This document shows, in pieces, positions 1-5,082 of a DNA stretch of 5,082 bases (position 1 is its first letter; the number at the start of each line of letters is the position of its first letter). Under the pieces are notes generated by a model that saw nothing but the letters and a program-made list of their open reading frames with translations, did not search any database and had not been told where the DNA came from. The position numbers and the translations under genes were made by a program. The DNA is from an uncultured archaeon (GTDB lineage Archaea > Thermoproteota > Nitrososphaeria > Nitrososphaerales > CALBXV01), in contig CALBXV010000128.1 of assembly GCA_937890045.1 (NCBI GenBank), positions 1 through 5,082 on the forward strand. The letters are read 5' to 3'.

Positions 1-1166
1 TTATCTGTAAACTTAACAAGGTTATCGGCATTATGCTGTAGAATATCTTCCATTGACCAATACCAATCATCTAATTCTTTTCTCGACATATTACAAAGTC
101 TAATAATCTCTTTATTTATTACCTTCTTTCTCTCACTATAAGTATCTAACTCATCATATGATTCATCAATAAACCCATCAAAAGTTCTAAATCCCCACTC
201 ACGTAATTTCTTTAAACTATTTTTCATCGATATAAGAATAAATGGTTGGAAAGTAACTATGGGTTTCCATACCTTCTCCGTTATTGTTATTTTCTGTAAA
301 TCATTATTATCAATGTTTGGACCCCACGAACATTCAGTTACTATATTAAAATAACTATTAAAATATGGAATAGGATTTAATAAAGTGAGTCCATCGAAAG
401 GACCATCTTCCTTTAAATCATAACTACTTGGGACATGATTATTAGCGAAATCCACAACTTTTTTTCCATACTCTTTACTATAATCTACAACACCATAACC
501 AACACTATCAAATTTAGTAAAATCTAAATCATCCACTCCCTGTTCCTGTGGTTCTCCACCTGCAAACCACGTAGTTATTCCATCATCTAATAATTGATGT
601 TTAATCAAAAACAATAATAATTCAACTCTATGATCTTTAATATTATTATTATGAGAACAATACTTAAATTGTCTATAATATCCCCTTGTATTATTAAAAA
701 TATTAAACAAAAAATTATTTTTCGGGTGATAAAATAACACAGAATATCTATTAAATGAATAAATATCTATTCCAATCTTATCTACTTCATCTCTTTTTTC
801 ATCTAATACGGTTTCATAAAACATAAATCCAAATCTATCTTCATTTATATTATGTTCTTTAATCACCTCTCTAAACATAGGTGGAAAAATTGATTGATGT
901 CTCACTACATCAGTATAGAAAAATAATATATAACAATTACCATCTTGTAAATCTGAAACAATTTTTTCCGAATCACATAATAAATTTTCAAGTGAGGTTT
1001 TTCCGCAGTAGGTATCAAAAAAAATTACATACTTATCTGCTAAATTATTATCTATAAAATTAACATCCTTTAAAAAATTATTATTATATTTTAAATAATC
1101 TAAAAAAGTTTCTTTATCTAATGCACCATCTAATCCAAGTGTATCACTATAAAATAATAAATTCAT
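1..1166 (-). CDS. Glycosyltransferase-like protein, tandem paralogue B, 3' end outside window
   Basis: The reading frame runs from an ATG at 1166 without a stop to the left edge, giving 388 residues; by alignment with copy A about 17 to 20 residues are missing. From GYYRQFKYC (162-170) onward it is about 78% identical to copy A by hand count. It keeps the same signature: HNNNIKDHR (172-180), VTECSWGP (276-283), ITEKVWKPI (295-303), QPFILIS (307-313) and GFRTFDGFIDESYDE (325-339). The first 160 residues are much more divergent and shorter, although the opening (LLFYSDT), FLDYLK (21-26), KYVIFFD (45-51) and RFGFMFYETV (111-120) can still be matched to A. The start is set by a TAATG overlap with the stop of A and a GGAG nine bases upstream, so translation is probably coupled. 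Function is as tentative as for A. The two may have diverged in acceptor or donor specificity, since the variable part is N-terminal. Confidence 0.82.
   Translation of the reverse strand, partial: MNLLFYSDTLGLDGALDKETFLDYLKYNNNFLKDVNFIDNNLADKYVIFFDTYCGKTSLENLLCDSEKIVSDLQDGNCYILFFYTDVVRHQSIFPPMFREVIKEHNINEDRFGFMFYETVLDEKRDEVDKIGIDIYSFNRYSVLFYHPKNNFLFNIFNNTRGYYRQFKYCSHNNNIKDHRVELLLFLIKHQLLDDGITTWFAGGEPQEQGVDDLDFTKFDSVGYGVVDYSKEYGKKVVDFANNHVPSSYDLKEDGPFDGLTLLNPIPYFNSYFNIVTECSWGPNIDNNDLQKITITEKVWKPIVTFQPFILISMKNSLKKLREWGFRTFDGFIDESYDELDTYSERKKVINKEIIRLCNMSRKELDDWYWSMEDILQHNADNLVKFTD
138..216. repeat. 79-bp perfect direct repeat, copy in paralogue B
   Basis: All 79 bases are identical to 1355-1433. 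The block encodes residues 318-343 of paralogue B, from LKKLREWGF through DESYDELDTY. Identity includes every synonymous position, while bases just outside differ, so this exceeds what protein conservation alone requires. Confidence 0.97.
342..371. repeat. 30-bp perfect direct repeat, copy in paralogue B
   Basis: All 30 bases are identical to 1559-1588. The block encodes the IPYFNSYFNI stretch just before the TE(T/C)SWGP motif. It is a shorter identity block and may simply reflect strong conservation. Confidence 0.95.
618..683. repeat. 66-bp perfect direct repeat, copy in paralogue B
   Basis: All 66 bases are identical to 1826-1891. The block encodes residues 162-183 of paralogue B, from GYYRQFKYC through DHRVEL. 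It marks a sharp boundary: the protein sequence on its N-terminal side is poorly conserved between the paralogues. Confidence 0.97.
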
Positions 1167-2509
1167 TAAACTTTACTCCACCCATACTCAAATACCTTTT
1201 GTAACTTATTATATTCCATATCTATAAACTTAGTAAGATTTTCAGAATTATGAACTAAGATATCTTCCATTGACCAGTACCAATCATCTAATTCTTTTCT
1301 TGACATACCGCATAACCTTATAATTTCTTTATTAATAATTTTTATTCTTTCTTCATAAGTATCTAACTCATCATATGATTCATCAATAAACCCATCAAAA
1401 GTTCTAAATCCCCACTCACGTAATTTCTTTAAATTGTTTTTTGTTGATATTAAAATAAAAGGTTGAAATGTAGATATAGGTTTCCAAACTTTCTCTGTTA
1501 AATGTATTTTCTGTGGAACTTCAAAATCATAACCTGGTCCCCAAGAAGTTTCCGTTATTATATTAAAATAACTATTAAAATATGGAATGAGATTCAAAAA
1601 AGTGAAAAAACCCTCTTCTTTTGAATCATAACTATTTGGAATAAACTTATTGGCAAATTCTACTGATTCCTTTCCATATTCTTTACTATAATCAACTATA
1701 CCCCTACTAACACTATTAAATTTTGTAAAGTCTAATTCACCTACCCCCTGTGCCTTGGGCTCCTCTCCCCCAAACCAAGTTGTCACTCCATCATCCAATA
1801 AATTATTTTTTATTAAAAACAAAAGTAATTCAACTCTATGATCTTTAATATTATTATTATGAGAACAATACTTAAATTGTCTATAATATCCTTTGGAAAT
1901 ACGAAACATTCTTGATAAAGTATTTTTATCCAACTGAGATGACCGTGCAAAGTTATCTGGATGATAAATAAATTTAGAAGTATCATTAAATGAATAAAAA
2001 TCTATATCAATTTCACCAACCTTATCATAATCATCTTTCAAAACTGTTTCGTACATAATAAATCCGAATCTATCTATATCTATATTTTGGTTTTCTACTA
2101 ATTCTTTAAATTCTAACCAATACATATCCTGTTTATTAAATTGCCATCCAACACAGTCTGTATGGAAAAAAATAACATAACACTTTTTATTTCTCAAATC
2201 ATTTAAAATTCTCTTAGTTTTAACTAAATTTTCAAATGATTTTTTACCATCAAACACATCATAAAAAATAACATATTTCTCAGTAAAATCGTCCGTCAAA
2301 AAATTGACAGTTTTAAAAAAATTAGAAGAAGTTAAACTATTTCCCCTTCCCAAATTTACCGATGATGAAGTTCTAATTTTTAAATAATCTAAAAATGGAA
2401 TATCACCCTCACACTTTGACTTCTGTATATTCCTCGGTAATTTTGATTTACCAAATTCTTCAGGAGTAGATTGACTACGTGTATCACTAAGAAACAAAAC
2501 ATTAATCAT
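1166..2509 (-). CDS. Glycosyltransferase-like protein, tandem paralogue A
   Basis: This complete 447-residue protein has no signal peptide or membrane segment that I can see. Hydrophobic strands such as KYVIFYD (78-84), CYVIFFHTD (110-118) and FGFIMYE (148-154) suggest an alternating alpha/beta fold in the N-terminal half. The C-terminal half has YCSHNNNIKDHRVELLLFL (214-232), then ITETSWGP (318-325), LTEKVWKPI (337-345), QPFILIS (349-355) and GFRTFDGFIDESYDE (367-381). From memory, this TET...TEKxxKP...PFI...GFxTF...DESYD signature marks uncharacterised proteins of marine phages, and the TEK part recalls GT10 fucosyltransferases; the enzymatic role is therefore tentative. The start at 2509 is supported by an AAGGAG five bases upstream. 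The gene overlaps the radical SAM stop by 8 bases, and its own TAA shares one base with the ATG of paralogue B. Compared with B it has about 18 extra residues before FLDYLK (39-44) and a similar insertion after it. Confidence 0.82.
   Translation of the reverse strand: MINVLFLSDTRSQSTPEEFGKSKLPRNIQKSKCEGDIPFLDYLKIRTSSSVNLGRGNSLTSSNFFKTVNFLTDDFTEKYVIFYDVFDGKKSFENLVKTKRILNDLRNKKCYVIFFHTDCVGWQFNKQDMYWLEFKELVENQNIDIDRFGFIMYETVLKDDYDKVGEIDIDFYSFNDTSKFIYHPDNFARSSQLDKNTLSRMFRISKGYYRQFKYCSHNNNIKDHRVELLLFLIKNNLLDDGVTTWFGGEEPKAQGVGELDFTKFNSVSRGIVDYSKEYGKESVEFANKFIPNSYDSKEEGFFTFLNLIPYFNSYFNIITETSWGPGYDFEVPQKIHLTEKVWKPISTFQPFILISTKNNLKKLREWGFRTFDGFIDESYDELDTYEERIKIINKEIIRLCGMSRKELDDWYWSMEDILVHNSENLTKFIDMEYNKLQKVFEYGWSKV
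1176..1179 (-). promoter_or_regulatory. Shine-Dalgarno site of paralogue B
   Basis: The minus strand reads GGAG nine bases before the ATG at 1166, inside the last codons of paralogue A. Together with the TAATG stop-start overlap it supports coupled translation of the two paralogues. Confidence 0.65.
1355..1433. repeat. 79-bp perfect direct repeat, copy in paralogue A
   Basis: This is the partner of 138-216, offset by 1217 bases. It encodes residues 360-385 of paralogue A. The mismatches that bound it are C/T at 217/1434 and T/C at 137/1354. Confidence 0.97.
1559..1588. repeat. 30-bp perfect direct repeat, copy in paralogue A
   Basis: This is the partner of 342-371, offset by 1217 bases, encoding the same IPYFNSYFNI stretch in paralogue A. 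Confidence 0.95.
1826..1891. repeat. 66-bp perfect direct repeat, copy in paralogue A
   Basis: This is the partner of 618-683, offset by 1208 bases. It encodes residues 207-228 of paralogue A. The offset differs by 9 bases from that of the other two blocks because paralogue B has three extra codons between them. Confidence 0.97.
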
Positions 2510-4451
2510 TATAACTCCTTATTATTGACTTATATCTACCTTCTTTTCTCCCCCACCAATATAACTCACGACACCATTTTATCATGTCTCCATTATAATT
2601 TTTTGACTTTGGCATTCCATCAATATCATATACATAATCACCATTCATCAAATTTTTATTATTTTTTACTACATCATGAATATTGTAATCTAAATTAAGT
2701 TTATACGGATATTTTTTATCTGGAATAATCAATGCATTCTCTTGATATTCCATTATTGAATCTATAATTGATAAATCATCAGCGTATATTTCTTCAACAA
2801 TAAATCTTCTAATCTCTCTATAAAATTGATCTTTTTGTTTAAAAATTTTAAATATACTTCCTTCATCAAATTCCCATGTCCTACCATCTTCCAAATACCA
2901 CCCCCAATATCTTGAATCATTAAAAACTTCTTTTATTGCTACTTTAAACTTTTTAATTTCATCTCCCAAAACAGTATCTTCTTTTTTTATAAAATACTCA
3001 TATAATTTATCATAAAAACTTTCATAAGAAATATCTAAATAATTTTTAAAAAACCTTGCTATAAATTGAGTAATTCCAAAAAAATGACAAATCATTAAAA
3101 ACCATCTGAAATTATGGGCCTTTAATATTTCTTCATGTGTCATAGTATTTGTTTCACAAACAATTTTTTCATCTTCTTGTGCACTCATTTCCGTATTTGT
3201 AATATGATAAGAAAGGGATTTAGTCTTTCTATATTTCACTCCATACTTTTTTATATATACAGGATCACCAAAGGGTGTATTTGGTAAAATACTTAGCGGA
3301 TAAATACCTATATAATTATGTTGGTTATTATTCATTAAAGTAAATATTCCTCTTTTAAAGGATTCTAATGTTTCTTCTGGTAAACCAAGTATAAGTTCAA
3401 CATATATAGGTAAATTTTCTTCTTTACATTTCTTTAAAAATTCTTTCATATATTTCCCCGTTACATTCTTTCTCATTATAGCCTTTAAAGTTGGTTCATA
3501 TAATGATTGAAATGCTAAAGTCAACCCCTTATTCAAATCCTCCTCATTTAAAACTTTTGCAATAGGAATACATCGTTCACCTCTATCTTTTGCCCAATCA
3601 TTTCTAAAACTAATTGGAAATCCTTTTTTCTTTTTTAAATAAACTAATAATTTTGCCACTTTTAAATCTCTATCTTCAAAAAGTCCAAAATTTGAATCTG
3701 CATTATCAATATAAACAACTTTATTTTCTGACATCCATTCAATTTCTTTTTTTAACTTATTAAAACTTTGTCTTTGTAATTTTTGAAAATATAAACTACC
3801 TATTTCACAAAAAGTACATCTATACGGGCATCCTCTAACTCCTTCAATAGTACAAGTAAATCTAAAGTTCTTATCTTTATATTTTTCAACAAGATTATTA
3901 AAAGTTCCATCTAAATATGGACTTGGCATAGAATCAATATCTGTAATTCTTGGTGTTGATAAAGTTGTAACAAATTTATAATTATTTGTTTGATAAGTTA
4001 TACCTGTTACTTTAGACCAATCCTTTTCCTTTAAATTTTCTAAAAGAATTTGTTCAAAAGTTAACTCACCCTCACCATGAACTAACATATTTACATATGA
4101 GTGTTTTTTAAAAAAGTCTTTTTCATGTTTTAATCTATCTGCAGAAGGTTGGTGTTGTCCACCATATACAATAACACAATCAGGATACTTTTCTTTTATT
4201 ACTTTAGCAACTTCATTATTAAATGCCCAATTCCAAACAAAACAAGAAAAACCAATTACTGATGGATTGTGTATGTTATCAACAAACTTATCTATTTCAT
4301 CACGTACAAATAAAATATCAGAAAGTTTATAGTTTTTTTCTATAATCTTATTTGTTTTACAATGAGACCAAATCAAACCCGTAGAATACGGTAATCGTAC
4401 TTGAATATCTTCATATAAAAATGATGGTTCTACTAAATATATATTCTCCAT
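2502..4451 (-). CDS. B12-binding-domain radical SAM protein
   Basis: This complete 649-residue protein belongs to the radical SAM enzymes with an N-terminal cobalamin-binding-like domain. Residues 1-140 look like that domain, with VIGFSCFVWN (65-74), VIVYGG (93-98) and HGEGELTF (125-132). The radical SAM core follows: RGCPYRCTFC (206-215) supplies the CxxxCxxC cysteines C208, C212 and C215 for the 4Fe-4S cluster. Further core motifs are DNADSNFG (249-256), FQSLYEPTLKAIMRKN (314-329) and ELILGLPEET (352-361). Residues from about 430 to 649 form a long C-terminal extension rich in aromatic residues, whose role I do not recognise. No DxHxxG cobalamin-ligand motif is visible in the N-terminal domain, so B12 may bind without a lower histidine ligand, or not at all. 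The start at 4451 gives a typical family opening (ENIYLVEPS), but no good Shine-Dalgarno sequence precedes it. The stop overlaps the next gene by 8 bases. The reaction and substrate cannot be told; methylation or another radical modification of a small molecule or glycan is possible. Confidence 0.93.
   Translation of the reverse strand: MENIYLVEPSFLYEDIQVRLPYSTGLIWSHCKTNKIIEKNYKLSDILFVRDEIDKFVDNIHNPSVIGFSCFVWNWAFNNEVAKVIKEKYPDCVIVYGGQHQPSADRLKHEKDFFKKHSYVNMLVHGEGELTFEQILLENLKEKDWSKVTGITYQTNNYKFVTTLSTPRITDIDSMPSPYLDGTFNNLVEKYKDKNFRFTCTIEGVRGCPYRCTFCEIGSLYFQKLQRQSFNKLKKEIEWMSENKVVYIDNADSNFGLFEDRDLKVAKLLVYLKKKKGFPISFRNDWAKDRGERCIPIAKVLNEEDLNKGLTLAFQSLYEPTLKAIMRKNVTGKYMKEFLKKCKEENLPIYVELILGLPEETLESFKRGIFTLMNNNQHNYIGIYPLSILPNTPFGDPVYIKKYGVKYRKTKSLSYHITNTEMSAQEDEKIVCETNTMTHEEILKAHNFRWFLMICHFFGITQFIARFFKNYLDISYESFYDKLYEYFIKKEDTVLGDEIKKFKVAIKEVFNDSRYWGWYLEDGRTWEFDEGSIFKIFKQKDQFYREIRRFIVEEIYADDLSIIDSIMEYQENALIIPDKKYPYKLNLDYNIHDVVKNNKNLMNGDYVYDIDGMPKSKNYNGDMIKWCRELYWWGRKEGRYKSIIRSYND
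2515..2520 (-). promoter_or_regulatory. Shine-Dalgarno site of paralogue A
   Basis: The minus strand reads AAGGAG, then five bases, then ATG at 2509. It lies inside the last codons of the radical SAM gene. It is the best ribosome binding site in the window, it fixes the start of paralogue A, and it argues for bacterial-type translation. Confidence 0.85.
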
Positions 4452-4465
4452 ACCAATAAATTCTA

Positions 4466-5082
4466 TTAAAACACCTTTACTTTATATTTCTTAGAAAATC
4501 CAACTCCACCTAAATAACTATTCACTATTGGTTTTCCTTTGACATTTAAACTTGTATTTAACACCATAGGACAACCTGTTTTCTCATAAAACTCTTTAAT
4601 AAGCTTGTAATAGCCTGGATTATCATCTTTACTTACTGTCTGAACTCTTGAAGTTCCATCCACATGACAAATTGCAGGATACTTATCTGGATATTTACAA
4701 TCTGCTACAAACTGCATAAACTGAGACTTCTTAACTGGCATATCGAAAATTTCATGTGCGTGCTCTTCTAACACCGATGGTGCAAAAGGTCTAAACTCTT
4801 GTCTATGTTTGATTTTATTTACTTTATCTTTAATTTTCTTACCACGAGGATCTGCCAACAAACTTCTGTTACCTAATGCTCTCGGTCCAAACTCTGCCCT
4901 TCCGTTTGCCACACCAACGATATTACCTTCAAGTAACTCGTTTAATACTTTCTTAACTGGATACCTACCTTTAATATCATAACCTATAAATGGGGATGTC
5001 CAATTCACGTGTTCCCCATAAACATATGCTGCACAACCGAGTGATGAACCTGCATCACCTGGGTTTGGTAGTATCCATAAGT
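4466..5082 (-). CDS. Carbamoyltransferase (NodU/CmcH/TobZ family), C-terminal part, 5' end outside window
   Basis: The enzyme family transfers a carbamoyl group from carbamoyl phosphate, through a carbamoyl-adenylate, to a hydroxyl of a sugar or antibiotic. The reading frame is open to the right edge, so 204 residues are visible and the N-terminal Kae1-like half is mostly missing. Visible residue 1 is the first full codon at 5080. The end of the Kae1-like (ASKHA) domain shows as NPGDAGSSLG (residues 6-15). The YrdC-like C-terminal domain follows: EFGPRALGNRSLLADPR (63-79), FRPFAPSVLEE (96-106), DGTSRVQTV (141-149) and VLNTSLNVKGKPIV (173-186); all are hallmark family motifs. A GTG at 5008 could be read as a start, but family motifs continue in frame upstream of it, so it is an internal valine. 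The C-terminus (SYLGGVGFSKKYKVKVF) is short and departs from the usual family ending. It is the first visible gene of the operon, 14 bases before the radical SAM gene. Family assignment is very secure; the substrate is unknown. Confidence 0.95.
   Translation of the reverse strand, partial: LWILPNPGDAGSSLGCAAYVYGEHVNWTSPFIGYDIKGRYPVKKVLNELLEGNIVGVANGRAEFGPRALGNRSLLADPRGKKIKDKVNKIKHRQEFRPFAPSVLEEHAHEIFDMPVKKSQFMQFVADCKYPDKYPAICHVDGTSRVQTVSKDDNPGYYKLIKEFYEKTGCPMVLNTSLNVKGKPIVNSYLGGVGFSKKYKVKVF

Noticed and set aside
636..655. ATT/AAT-rich run within the 66-bp repeat as a microsatellite.
   Set aside because: It is a short run encoding Asn-Asn-Asn within the conserved HNNNIKDHR motif and is identical in both paralogues, so it is coding sequence rather than an unstable simple repeat.
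1..2509. The tandem pair as one gene broken by a frameshift or as an assembly artefact.
   Set aside because: Each copy has its own start codon, ribosome binding site and intact frame, and the copies differ throughout, so they are two real paralogues.
2471..2698. A 75-codon open frame on the plus strand.
   Set aside because: It lies antisense to the end of the radical SAM gene and the start of paralogue A, has no family-like motif and a composition dominated by H, N, L and Y, as expected from the reverse strand of an AT-rich gene.
4452..4465. A promoter or terminator in the only intergenic gap.
   Set aside because: The gap is only 14 bases, with no hairpin and no recognisable -10/-35 or phage late-promoter motif near it.
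5006..5008. GTG as the start codon of a 180-residue carbamoyltransferase.
   Set aside because: The same frame is open to the window edge and encodes the conserved NPGDAGSSLG motif upstream, so the gene is cut by the edge and this codon is an internal valine.

Overview
This window is AT-rich (clearly below about 35% GC by eye) and is packed with genes that all lie on the minus strand. In transcription order, reading from the right edge to the left, there are four: the C-terminal part of a NodU/CmcH/TobZ-type carbamoyltransferase (cut by the right edge), a complete radical SAM protein with an N-terminal B12-binding-like domain, and two tandem paralogues of a glycosyltransferase-like protein (A complete, B cut by the left edge). 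Gene junctions are a 14-base gap, an 8-base overlap and a 1-base TAATG overlap, so this reads as one operon. No stretch over 15 bases is free of coding sequence. I see no tRNA, rRNA, CRISPR array, transposase, terminator or convincing promoter.

The start of paralogue A has a strong Shine-Dalgarno sequence and that of paralogue B a moderate one, which points to a bacterial translation system. The AT-richness, the tight packing and the resemblance of these proteins to accessory genes of marine myoviruses suggest a phage that infects marine bacteria (cyanophage or pelagiphage type), or a low-GC marine bacterium. No structural or replication gene is present to settle which. This assignment is inference.

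Functionally the set looks like a small-molecule or glycan modification cassette. The carbamoyltransferase would add a carbamoyl group to a hydroxyl of a sugar-like substrate, the radical SAM enzyme would carry out a radical reaction such as methylation or rearrangement, and the glycosyltransferase-like pair may transfer or process a sugar. The shared substrate is unknown.

The most notable structure is the tandem gene pair. The two copies are about 78% identical over the last 227 or so aligned residues by my hand count, but they are much more divergent at the N-terminus, where copy A carries two extra segments. Inside the conserved part are blocks of perfect DNA identity (79, 66 and 30 bp), which suggest local gene conversion or recombination between the copies.
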